A DNA stretch of 64,000 nucleotides from Eubacteriales bacterium (lineage in GTDB: Bacteria; Bacillota; Clostridia; Oscillospirales; CAG-382). Shown here piece after piece: positions 45,920-53,608 of this stretch. Every line of letters starts with the position of its first letter. Within the stretch, counting starts at the first letter, position 1. The notes under the pieces were generated by a model. That model did no database searches. It was given only the letters and a program-made list of their open reading frames with translations, and was not told where the DNA came from. The stretch lies in contig JAQVPJ010000001.1 of NCBI GenBank assembly GCA_028702135.1, positions 30,334 to 94,333 of the forward strand, given 5' to 3'. Position numbers and translations under genes: made by a program.

Positions 45920-46789
45920 TTATAAAAACAACAGATACTCAAGGTACATAAGGGGTAGCATCGCAAGTGCACTGGCAATGTTCGCACTTACGGCATAAGC
46001 TATCCCTATTTTTCTTGTCTTTTCCGTAAACAGGGAGCCGTAAATAATAGCCTCGGTTGTGGTAACAATAATCTCAACTCCGAAAAGTATAACATAACTC
46101 GCATATATGCCGAACACAAGCAGCGCTGTCGACATTACAAGCGTCATAAAAACCTGAGTGGTGAGGTTTGTAATCAAAACAACGATAAGAGTGTGTGCCT
46201 TTTTGAATCGGAATAATAAAAGAATTATGCTCTCAAGTATAATTGTGCTGGTAAAAGACATAAGGAACTGCCGGAAGCAGGTCCATACCAGCGATATTCC
46301 GGCAGCCTCTTTTATTTCCCCTGTTTTATAATCGTAATGCACGACTGAGGAGTATGATTTTCTCTCGATTATGCGGGTAACTCTGACCTCGTTTTCAGGC
46401 GTTACTATAATAATTTTATATCTCTCGGGCAGACCGAAATAACCGAACGGATGCTTCATTACTTCTTTGCTCCGATTACCGGTCAGTTTACCCCAGACGG
46501 TGTATCTCGTTCCGTGTGCAAGTGCACAGTACCAACCGTTTTCATTGTATTCGTTTAAAATCCTCAGCTTTTCCGCATCAAAAGATGTCTCAGGACCACT
46601 GAGATTCTTACACAGAGGCATATCATAATCCAATAATAAATCAAGATAATATTCACCCTCGGGCGGATTTTCGACTATAACGATTAGCTTCGGTTTAGGA
46701 CCCATGTCCGCATCCACCGAAATAGGAAAAGAAAAGAAAATCAAAATCACAAGAAAAATAAACACTCTTTTACGCACAAGCAATTCCAT
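45920..46789 (-). CDS. Exported-domain membrane protein of unknown function
   Basis: The 289-residue protein has a signal or anchor (KRVFIFLVILIFFSFPISVDA), then DMGPKPKLIVIVENPPEGEY at the start of an extracytoplasmic domain to about residue 170, then four to five transmembrane helices. The DMGPKP beginning is one I associate with a recurring clostridial family without known function. It is convergent with the DUF1667 gene, stops eight bases apart. Confidence 0.65.
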   Translation of the reverse strand: MELLVRKRVFIFLVILIFFSFPISVDADMGPKPKLIVIVENPPEGEYYLDLLLDYDMPLCKNLSGPETSFDAEKLRILNEYNENGWYCALAHGTRYTVWGKLTGNRSKEVMKHPFGYFGLPERYKIIIVTPENEVRVTRIIERKSYSSVVHYDYKTGEIKEAAGISLVWTCFRQFLMSFTSTIILESIILLLFRFKKAHTLIVVLITNLTTQVFMTLVMSTALLVFGIYASYVILFGVEIIVTTTEAIIYGSLFTEKTRKIGIAYAVSANIASALAMLPLMYLEYLLFL

Positions 46790-46875
46790 TATCCTCCGAT
46801 AAAAACAAAGCTTATGCTTTTATTATTAATTATCCTTGCTTTTTTATTCCGACCATGAACCTATTGAGAAAGTAT

Positions 46876-47409
46876 CTACTTATCAAAGTCCCGCTGTACG
46901 GCGACATACCCTTTTGCGCTCTCTCCGCCTATAATTACCCTGTATACACCCGCTTCACCGAATGTAATCTTTTCGCTTTCGCCCGCCCGAAGCACCTTTA
47001 AGCATTTATCGTCATGAAATATCGCTATCTCAAAGTTTCCCTCTTGAATTTCGCTTATTATTGAGAATGTAACTCCGCCGGACGCCTCTGTTTCCTGCAG
47101 CACTTTCATGCCGCTGAATTTATCAGAAGAATAATATATCCTGTCGAAATCTGCCTTCTGCTTCAGATCTGCGTTCTTTTTGCTGCTGAAACCCGAGCTT
47201 GCAACCGAATCGTTTTCGGCGATAAACTTATCACCGCTTTTATAATCTTTTATTTTAAAGGAGACCAGCGCAGAATCCGCTCCGTTGGTATCCTCGATTT
47301 GATCAATTGTATACTTATCGTATATAAAAGGAATGGCAAGAATGAGCAGCATGGAAAGTATTATGTTTCTCGACTGTGTTTTCTTTACTTTTTTAGGTGT
47401 GATTTCCAT
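46876..47409 (-). CDS. Single-pass exported hypothetical protein
   Basis: From ATG 47409 (AAAGGA upstream) the protein has 177 residues; a longer start at 47439 lacks a ribosome site. A basic N-terminus is followed by one membrane helix (NIILSMLLILAIPFIYD) and an extracytoplasmic domain with beta-sandwich-like C-terminal strands (GVYRVIIGGESAKGYVAVQR). No family recognised. It precedes the 289-residue membrane protein by 86 bases and may be transcribed with it. Confidence 0.6.
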   Translation of the reverse strand: MEITPKKVKKTQSRNIILSMLLILAIPFIYDKYTIDQIEDTNGADSALVSFKIKDYKSGDKFIAENDSVASSGFSSKKNADLKQKADFDRIYYSSDKFSGMKVLQETEASGGVTFSIISEIQEGNFEIAIFHDDKCLKVLRAGESEKITFGEAGVYRVIIGGESAKGYVAVQRDFDK

Positions 47410-47526
47410 AAGCGGCTTCCTTTCTGCGGTACTTTTCATTATCTTATCTTACTTTAATATGCGTGTTTTGTCAATAAAACAGACGGTACAATATCCATCA
47501 CAATGAAGTTTATATTTCGAATTATA

Positions 47527-47560
47527 AAAACCCGGTCAGCTTATAGCGTTCCCGGGCTTT
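47527..47560 (-). terminator. Terminator after tRNA-Gly
   Basis: On the minus strand CCCGG (47556-47552 side) pairs with CCGGG (47535-47531) and is followed by TTTTTAT. It lies just past the tRNA 3' end. Confidence 0.65.
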
Positions 47561-47567
47561 TTCGTAT

Positions 47568-47641
47568 TGGAGCAACACGCGGGGATCGAACCCGTATATC
47601 CTGCTTGGGAAGCAGGTATGTTACCATTACATCAGTGTTGC
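47568..47641 (-). tRNA. tRNA-Gly, anticodon CCC
   Basis: A full cloverleaf can be folded on the minus strand: acceptor GCAACAC/GTGTTGC, D stem ATGT/ACAT, anticodon stem CCTGC/GCAGG with loop TTCCCAA (anticodon CCC), T loop TTCGATC, discriminator T and an encoded CCA (47570-47568). The first T-stem pair is an A-C mismatch; the other four pair. It reads GGG codons. Confidence 0.93.
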
Positions 47642-47662
47642 TAATCTGTTTTTTCTAAAACA

Positions 47663-47692
47663 ATAATACTACAGCAAAACCTAAAATGTCAA
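47663..47692 (-). promoter_or_regulatory. Promoter of tRNA-Gly
   Basis: TTGACA (47692-47687), 18 bases, TATTAT (47668-47663) on the minus strand, about 20 bases before the tRNA 5' end. Confidence 0.7.
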
Positions 47693-47804
47693 GCTATATT
47701 AAATAAAAGATGCTTTATTTATATATAGACAACGCAATGTTTACTCATAACTACATTGTTTAGTGGCATATACTTTTATATATTATTACATTTCGGAGGT
47801 TAGT

Positions 47805-48299
47805 ATGCACATGAACATTGCCAATACATGGAGGTTTTCACGCCTGATGGAAAAATACCGTCCGGCAGCTAAAGCTGTCATTAAAGGTTCGCCCGACTAT
47901 CCGGAAATAAACGGCATTGTTGGTTTTCACAAGACCAAGCTGGGGGTTCTCGTTGTTACTGAGGTTTTCGGTCTGCCCTTTAAAACAGGTGAATGTAACG
48001 GAGAGATTTTTGCTTTTCATATACACGAGGGAAAGAGCTGCACCGGAACGCGGGAAGACCCTTTTTCCGATACAAGATCTCACTACAATCCGCACGGCTG
48101 TGAGCATCCTTTGCATTCCGGAGATCTTCCTCCTCTGTTCGGAAACGAGGGGTATGCGTGGAGTTCTGTGCTTACCAACCGATTTAAAATCGATGAGATC
48201 ATAGGATTGACCATAATCATTCACCGCAATCCTGATGACTTCACCTCCCAGCCCTCAGGAAATTCTGGTGAAAAAATAGCCTGTGGAGTAATTAAATAA
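47805..48299 (+). CDS. Cu/Zn superoxide dismutase-like protein without signal peptide
   Basis: The 164-residue protein matches the SodC fold in its metal-site order: AFHIHEGKSCTG (two Cu His), HYNPHGCEHPLHSGDLPPLF (bridging and Zn His with Asp) and IIIHRNPDDFTSQPSGNSG (last Cu His), ending with GEKIACGVI and its conserved Cys. Known SodC enzymes dismute superoxide and are usually exported, but no signal peptide is seen here, so it should be cytoplasmic. GGAGG sits five bases before ATG 47805. Copper loading in an anaerobe's cytoplasm is unusual, so activity is uncertain. Confidence 0.8.
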   Translation: MHMNIANTWRFSRLMEKYRPAAKAVIKGSPDYPEINGIVGFHKTKLGVLVVTEVFGLPFKTGECNGEIFAFHIHEGKSCTGTREDPFSDTRSHYNPHGCEHPLHSGDLPPLFGNEGYAWSSVLTNRFKIDEIIGLTIIIHRNPDDFTSQPSGNSGEKIACGVIK

Positions 48300-48364
48300 A
48301 TCTATTGAAAAACCTGACTATATATGGTAAAATTGTTCTAATAAACTGTATGGAGATGGTGGAT

Positions 48365-48847
48365 ATGAAAACACTTATCATATATGCGAGTAAGACGGGA
48401 ACCACCGAGAGCTGTGCAAAAAAGCTTGCTCTACAGCTCAGAAACGCCGAGCTTTTCGACCTGCAGAGCGGTGATCCCGATATCTCTGAGTATGATATTA
48501 TTGTAATAGGCGGAAGTATAAGGGCAGGAATGCTCCACAAGGCAGCGAAAAAGTATATAAAAAAGAATCTTGAACTGCTAAAATCCAAAAAGCTCGCCTT
48601 CTATGTTTGCAGCGCGGATACCGAAAGGAGCGGAGAGTATTTCAAAGCGAATATACCCGCTGAGCTTTTGACTAAAGCGATCTGCAGCGACTCTTTCGGA
48701 GGCGAAATGGATATAAGCAAACAAAAAGGCTTGTCCAAGCTTATCGTCAAAAAAGCGCTGGAGGAGTCCTTGAAAAAGGGTGTTCAACCACCTTGTATTT
48801 TGCCTGAGAGAATAAACTGCTTTGCGGAAAAGCTAAAAACAATATAA
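48365..48847 (+). CDS. Flavodoxin-domain protein
   Basis: From ATG 48365 the protein has 160 residues and begins with the flavodoxin FMN-phosphate loop (LIIYASKTGTTESCAKKL). IIVIGGSIRAGMLHKAAKKY and FYVCSADTERSGEYF form the other FMN loops. The pattern is of the HemG/FldA-like 'flavodoxin_5' type, whose members include protoporphyrinogen oxidases and electron carriers; which one applies is unclear. It lies 65 bases after the SOD-like gene and may share its transcript, suggesting a redox theme. Confidence 0.8.
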   Translation: MKTLIIYASKTGTTESCAKKLALQLRNAELFDLQSGDPDISEYDIIVIGGSIRAGMLHKAAKKYIKKNLELLKSKKLAFYVCSADTERSGEYFKANIPAELLTKAICSDSFGGEMDISKQKGLSKLIVKKALEESLKKGVQPPCILPERINCFAEKLKTI

Positions 48848-48851
48848 GCAC

Positions 48852-48898
48852 AAAAAAAGGATACGCTTTTCATATTGTTGAAATCGCACCCTTTTTGT
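48852..48898. terminator. Likely bidirectional terminator
   Basis: AAAAAAAGG at 48852-48862 faces CCTTTTT near 48890 across an AT-rich centre, between the convergent flavodoxin gene and the 89-residue gene. Each direction ends in a T run. The stem centre is imperfect. Confidence 0.5.
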
Positions 48899-48901
48899 TT
48901 T

Positions 48902-49171
48902 TCAGCTCAACCAGACATACGTGAGTATAAAAACCGCGGCAAAGATCCCTATAGAAGCCAGCAGAATCGGCAATACCGCAAGCAGCGCACCCTTTACCAT
49001 CGCTCTTCGCTCTGCTTTAGTAATATTCAGACCGTAAAGCTCGCTTTTATGCGGTTTGGATTTTCTACCAGTAAACCAGCGGAAGCCCTCAATGTTCATG
49101 TCGGCGATTGTTCTTCCGTCGTCATCTACACTTTTGTTTTTTGTGTTTTTTTCTTCCTTCATAAAACACAC
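48902..49171 (-). CDS. Small C-terminally anchored membrane protein
   Basis: The 89-residue protein has a hydrophilic N-terminal half (KSVDDDGRTIADMNIEGFRW) and a C-terminal membrane helix (ALLAVLPILLASIGIFAAVF). It starts 36 bases after oppF, and its ribosome site GGAG lies inside a 14-bp palindrome at 49167-49180. Function unknown. Confidence 0.6.
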   Translation of the reverse strand: MCFMKEEKNTKNKSVDDDGRTIADMNIEGFRWFTGRKSKPHKSELYGLNITKAERRAMVKGALLAVLPILLASIGIFAAVFILTYVWLS

Positions 49172-49180
49172 TCCAGTGTG
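49167..49180. promoter_or_regulatory. Palindrome over a ribosome-binding site
   Basis: CACACTCCAGTGTG is a perfect palindrome whose minus-strand transcript contains the GGAG of the 89-residue gene, followed by TTTT. It could sequester the ribosome site or act as a weak terminator of the opp operon. Confidence 0.4.
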
Positions 49181-49207
49181 AACTGCTTATTTTTTAATGC
49201 CTATTCT

Positions 49208-50188
49208 CTACTCCTGAGGGTAAAGATGGCATGCTACGTTATGCCCTTCCTCATACTCCTTGTAGACGGGAGCGATCTTTTTGCAAATATCCATGCAATT
49301 CGGGCACCTTGTGTTGAACTTGCATCCGACAGGCGGGTTTGCCGGGGAAGGAATATCACCCTGCAGAATGGTTCTGTTCATCTTTACGGTGGGATCTGGC
49401 ATGGGCACAGCGCTCAATAACGCTTTCGTATAAGGATGCATGGGATTTTTGAAAATCTGCTCCTTTGAACCCATCTCGATGATATTTCCGAGATACATTA
49501 CCGCCACGCGATGAGATATATGCTCAACGACCGAAAGGTCATGCGAAATAAAAAGATACGAAAAATTATGCTTTTCCTGTAAATCCTTCAGTAAATTAAT
49601 TATCTGTGCCTGTATCGAAACATCGAGTGCCGAAACCGGTTCGTCGCAGACGATAAACTCCGGTCTTAAAGCTAACGCACGGGCGATGCAGATCCTCTGA
49701 CGCTGACCACCCGAAAACTCATGAGGATATCTGTCAAAATAATGTGAAGGAAGTCCGCAATCACGCATTACGTTAAGGATATATTCTTTATATTCATTTT
49801 TCGGCACTATATTGTGAACTTTTACTGCTTCTCCGATAATTTCACCTACGGGAAGGCGAGGGCTCAAACTCGAATACGGGTCCTGAAAAATTATCTGTAT
49901 TTTAGGACGCAGCCTTCTAAGCTCCTCGTGACTGATTCTTGTTATATCCCTGCCGTTAAAAATAATTGAACCCTCTGTTATTTCATTCAATCTGAGAATA
50001 GTTCGCCCGACAGTCGTTTTTCCGCACCCGGATTCACCTACCAAACCGAGCGTAGTACCTCTTTCTATATTAAAGGATACATTATCGACAGCTTTTACAA
50101 ACTGTGACGGCTTGCTCAGAAAGGAGCTACCGATCGGGAAATACTTTTTAAGATTTTTTACTTGTATGCTGTATTTGCTGTCCATCAT
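49208..50188 (-). CDS. oppF: Oligopeptide ABC transporter ATPase OppF
   Basis: One of two ATPases of a peptide importer. Walker A GESGCGKTTVGRTIL, Q-loop IIFQDPYSSLSPR, signature FSGGQRQRICIARAL, Walker B FIVCDEPVSALD, H-loop ISHDLSVVEH, and the C-terminal oligopeptide domain with the Cys-rich stretch CKFNTRCPNCMDIC that can hold an iron-sulfur cluster. Length 326. It overlaps oppD by four bases. Confidence 0.95.
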   Translation of the reverse strand: MMDSKYSIQVKNLKKYFPIGSSFLSKPSQFVKAVDNVSFNIERGTTLGLVGESGCGKTTVGRTILRLNEITEGSIIFNGRDITRISHEELRRLRPKIQIIFQDPYSSLSPRLPVGEIIGEAVKVHNIVPKNEYKEYILNVMRDCGLPSHYFDRYPHEFSGGQRQRICIARALALRPEFIVCDEPVSALDVSIQAQIINLLKDLQEKHNFSYLFISHDLSVVEHISHRVAVMYLGNIIEMGSKEQIFKNPMHPYTKALLSAVPMPDPTVKMNRTILQGDIPSPANPPVGCKFNTRCPNCMDICKKIAPVYKEYEEGHNVACHLYPQE

Positions 50189-51339
50189 TCCGCCTCCTTA
50201 TCTGTGTCACCGAGATAACAAGCGGCAAAATGAGTGTCGCTAAAGCTGAACAACGGCGGATAATCCCCCGCACATTTGCCGAAACGCTTTTCGCATCTGT
50301 CCCTGAAGTAACAATAGTTAGGCATATTTATCGGGTTCGGAACCTGTCCCGGAATGCTGTAAAGACGCTCGACATTCTTATTCACAACAGGTTTGCTCTT
50401 CATAAGGCCGATAGTATACGGGTGTTTTGGATTCAGGAAAATCTCCTCTGCCGTACCTTTTTCGATAATTCTGCCGGCATACATTACCACGACAAAATCC
50501 GCCATTTCCGCCACGACGCCGAGGTCATGCGTAATAAGCATTATGCTGCTTTTTATTTTCGCTTTTATTTCTCTTAACAAATCGAGTATCTGAGCTTGTA
50601 TGGTAACGTCAAGCGCGGTGGTCGGCTCGTCTGCGATAATAAGACGAGGATTGCAGGCAAGTGCGATTGCAATCATAACTCTTTGACGCATACCGCCCGA
50701 GAGCTCATGCGGAAAGCTGTCACAAATAGCCTCCGGTCTTGCGATACCGACGAGCTGAAGCATCTCTATTGATTTTTCCCTTGCTTTTTTCTTTGTATAC
50801 CCATCCAGATGTAATAATATTACTTCGTCAATCTGCGTACCGATTGTGAACACGGGATTGAGGCTTGTCATCGGTTCCTGAAAAATCATTGAGATTTCCT
50901 TGCCTCTGATTTTCCTCATAGCTTCGGTAGGCATTTTTGCCACGTCGTAACACTTGCTACCGGAATTATATCTTATCGTTCCGCCGGTTATTTGCCCCTG
51001 AGGTGCCTGAAGGAGCTGCATCAGTGAAAGCGAAGTTACGCTTTTGCCGCAACCGGACTCTCCGACAACTCCCACCGTACTGCCCTCCGGTATATCGAAG
51101 GTGACACCGTCGACAGCTTTGACAGTACCTGCTGATGTGTAGAAATACGTGTGAAGATCATCGAATTCCACAACATTCTTTGAGTCGTGCATTTGAGTCA
51201 GATACTCGCTTTCGGAAACATTCTTGCGCTTTTTTCTGTCCTCAAAATGCTTCATCATTTTTCTGTTTTCTTTGATGATTTCGCGTTCTTCTCTTCGTGT
51301 CAGTATATTAGGATTTTTGTTTTTCTTTATTAAATTCAT
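50185..51339 (-). CDS. oppD: Oligopeptide ABC transporter ATPase OppD
   Basis: Partner ATPase of OppF: Walker A GESGCGKSVTSLSLM, Q-loop MIFQEPMTSLNPVF, signature LSGGMRQRVMIAIAL, Walker B LIIADEPTTALD, H-loop ITHDLGVVAE, C-terminal CYFRDRCEKRFGKC. The protein (384 residues) has about 50 extra basic, Lys/Arg-rich residues at its N-terminus before the ABC domain. Confidence 0.95.
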   Translation of the reverse strand: MNLIKKNKNPNILTRREEREIIKENRKMMKHFEDRKKRKNVSESEYLTQMHDSKNVVEFDDLHTYFYTSAGTVKAVDGVTFDIPEGSTVGVVGESGCGKSVTSLSLMQLLQAPQGQITGGTIRYNSGSKCYDVAKMPTEAMRKIRGKEISMIFQEPMTSLNPVFTIGTQIDEVILLHLDGYTKKKAREKSIEMLQLVGIARPEAICDSFPHELSGGMRQRVMIAIALACNPRLIIADEPTTALDVTIQAQILDLLREIKAKIKSSIMLITHDLGVVAEMADFVVVMYAGRIIEKGTAEEIFLNPKHPYTIGLMKSKPVVNKNVERLYSIPGQVPNPINMPNYCYFRDRCEKRFGKCAGDYPPLFSFSDTHFAACYLGDTDKEAE

Positions 51340-51357
51340 TTTCTCAACTCGCTCCCG

Positions 51358-52407
51358 TTATCGTTTCATTTTCGGGTCGAATGCATCACGCAGTCCGTCG
51401 CCTACGAAGTTGAAGCCAAGCACGGCGGCGACTATAAGGATACCGGGTGCAACCCAAAGATTAGGATAGTAATTGAGCACCTCTGTTCCCTTTGCAGGGT
51501 CGGCTGACGAAATCATGGTTCCCCAAGCCGCCAGCGGGTATTGAACGCCGAGACCTAAATATGAAAGCGTGGATTCATATAATATGATTGAACCTAAGCC
51601 TAATGTCATCGATACAATAAGTTGCGGCATAACGTTAGGTAATAAATGCTTGAATATCTTTGCACTTGATTTAATTCCTGTTGCCTCTGCAGCAGTCATG
51701 AATTCCTGCTCACGAAGGGAAAGAATCTGACCCCTGACAAGGCGTGCCGTGCCTGCCCAGCCAAAGAGTGTAAGGATACCCATCAACCAGTATATCCTGT
51801 CCTCAGCGGCTATAAAGCTTATAGATTTAATTATCTGTGAGGATATTAATAGAATCGGCATTCCCGGGAGACAATAAAAAACGTCCACTATCCTCATAAT
51901 AAGTGTATCAACCCATTTACCGAAGAACCCTGCGATACCGCCGAGCAAAACGCCGATGAGTGTTTCCAAAAATATAACTGTAAAGCTGATTCTTAATGAA
52001 ATCCGCCCTCCGTACATAAGTCTGGTAAGCACGTCCATTTTGTCGACGTCAGTACCGAGCGGATGCTCGCTCGAGGGCGGAGCTTTATCGTGAACTATGC
52101 TTGTTGAAACGTCGTAATACTTATATATTTTGCCGTCCGCACCCGTAAACTGTCCCTGTGTAATCATACGTACTTCGCGGGCTACTGGGCAAAGCTCTAT
52201 TTCACCGTATGGGCTGAATAAAGGCCCTATAAAGCTGAAAAGGAATAAAAATATCAACATAGCAAGACCGACAATTGAAAGTCTGCTCCTAAAAAACCTG
52301 CGAAGCACAAGTCTGCCGGGGGAGACTATTTTCACACTGTCATAAAGACTCTGCTCATCATCGAACTGATCTGGAAGGTTGTTATTTGTATTGTTAATAT
52401 TATCCAT
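51358..52407 (-). CDS. oppC: Oligopeptide ABC transporter permease OppC
   Basis: The 349-residue membrane subunit has an N-terminal hydrophilic segment, a first helix near residue 43 (LSIVGLAMLIFLFLFSFIGP), a long outside loop, and the five-helix permease core with the EAA loop (TAAEATGIKSSAKIFKHLLP). It ends in VGDGLRDAFDPKMK as OppC/DppC proteins do. It starts just four bases after oppB's stop. Confidence 0.94.
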   Translation of the reverse strand: MDNINNTNNNLPDQFDDEQSLYDSVKIVSPGRLVLRRFFRSRLSIVGLAMLIFLFLFSFIGPLFSPYGEIELCPVAREVRMITQGQFTGADGKIYKYYDVSTSIVHDKAPPSSEHPLGTDVDKMDVLTRLMYGGRISLRISFTVIFLETLIGVLLGGIAGFFGKWVDTLIMRIVDVFYCLPGMPILLISSQIIKSISFIAAEDRIYWLMGILTLFGWAGTARLVRGQILSLREQEFMTAAEATGIKSSAKIFKHLLPNVMPQLIVSMTLGLGSIILYESTLSYLGLGVQYPLAAWGTMISSADPAKGTEVLNYYPNLWVAPGILIVAAVLGFNFVGDGLRDAFDPKMKR

Positions 52408-52411
52408 TTAA

Positions 52412-53404
52412 TTACCCTCCTACCTTGACTCGAGGGTCAACAACTGCATATAATAAATCGGAGATCAGTATTCCCAACACCGTCAGCACGGCGAGGAACA
52501 TATTATAACCCATTACAAAGGGAACATCAGCCTGCAATACCGCATTATAAGCTGTGTATCCGATACCTTCAAGCGCAAATACACTCTCGGTTATCATCGC
52601 TCCGCCGAAAAGGCTTGGAATGATACCGCCGAGCATCGTTACTAACGGTATAAGCGTATTCCTGAAAGCGTGCTTATATATAACAGTTTTTTCCGACAAA
52701 CCCTTGGCTCTTGCAGTTCTTATATAATCGGAATTTAGAACCTCAAGCATATTGGTTCTTGTATAACGCATCAGGCTTCCGATAGAGAGAACCACAAGCG
52801 TTACCATCGGTAGCACAAGATGATGTAATAAATCCAGAAAGGCAGGAAATCCGGTCAGTATTTTTGTCGCATCACGCAAACCTGTCATCGGGAACCATCC
52901 TAATTCTAACGAAAATACCCTTATCAACAGCGCTCCAAGGAAAAACGAGGGAAGTGAGATACCCATCATTGCCAGAACCGTAACTGTATAATCCGCAACA
53001 CCGTACTGATTTGTCGCAGCATAAATACCGAGAGGAATGGATATAATTATTTCAAAAATCAATGCGGTGAATGAAATCCCGAAGGATATCCACATGTATC
53101 TGCCGATAACCTCTGCAACCGGTTTTCCGTAAACAAAAGATATGCCGAGGTCACCTTTCAAAAGATTTCCCAACCATGTAAAATAGTTGCTGAGTATCCC
53201 CCAGAAGCTGTTGTCGCCGATTCCGTACAGATGCTTCATCTGTTCAACCTGCTCCTGAGTAATCAGCCCCTGCGAAACTCTTGCTGCCGTATTCCTGTCT
53301 ATATAATCCGCAGGCATATTCCGAACAAGAAAATAGATAATGACAGAGGTGCCGAAGAGTATCAACAAACCCAGCAGTATCCTTTTTATAATATACTTTA
53401 ACAA
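52412..53404 (-). CDS. oppB: Oligopeptide ABC transporter permease OppB
   Basis: The 330-residue permease begins MLKYIIKRILLGLLILFG, the OppB/DppB hallmark, and shows the EAA loop (RTARAKGLSEKTVIYKHAFR), the ending LLYAVVDPRVKVGG and six helices. With OppC it forms the translocation channel. It follows oppA after a 200-base gap containing a strong hairpin. Confidence 0.95.
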   Translation of the reverse strand: MLKYIIKRILLGLLILFGTSVIIYFLVRNMPADYIDRNTAARVSQGLITQEQVEQMKHLYGIGDNSFWGILSNYFTWLGNLLKGDLGISFVYGKPVAEVIGRYMWISFGISFTALIFEIIISIPLGIYAATNQYGVADYTVTVLAMMGISLPSFFLGALLIRVFSLELGWFPMTGLRDATKILTGFPAFLDLLHHLVLPMVTLVVLSIGSLMRYTRTNMLEVLNSDYIRTARAKGLSEKTVIYKHAFRNTLIPLVTMLGGIIPSLFGGAMITESVFALEGIGYTAYNAVLQADVPFVMGYNMFLAVLTVLGILISDLLYAVVDPRVKVGG

Positions 53405-53543
53405 AAAAACTCCCCCTGAAAACTTTGTTGATTAATACTGCATAAACGACAAAATATCTTAAAATAATCAATGAACCGTAAATACCTTAACATCCTGGTG
53501 CTTATGCTTCATTAATTACTTTACCTTCTTTATTGAAAGTGCA

Positions 53544-53580
53544 AGTCGGGGCTTAATAGCGGACTATTAAGCCCCGGACT
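53544..53580. repeat. Strong hairpin between oppA and oppB
   Basis: GGGGCTTAATAG (53548-53559) pairs perfectly with CTATTAAGCCCC (53564-53575) over a four-base loop; AGTC and GACT extend the stem with one bulged G. No U run follows in either direction. It is more likely an mRNA-stabilising or processing element giving more substrate-binding protein than permease, than a full terminator. Confidence 0.75.
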
Positions 53581-53608
53581 CTTAGTTATTCAATATAATT
53601 CTTACTGA

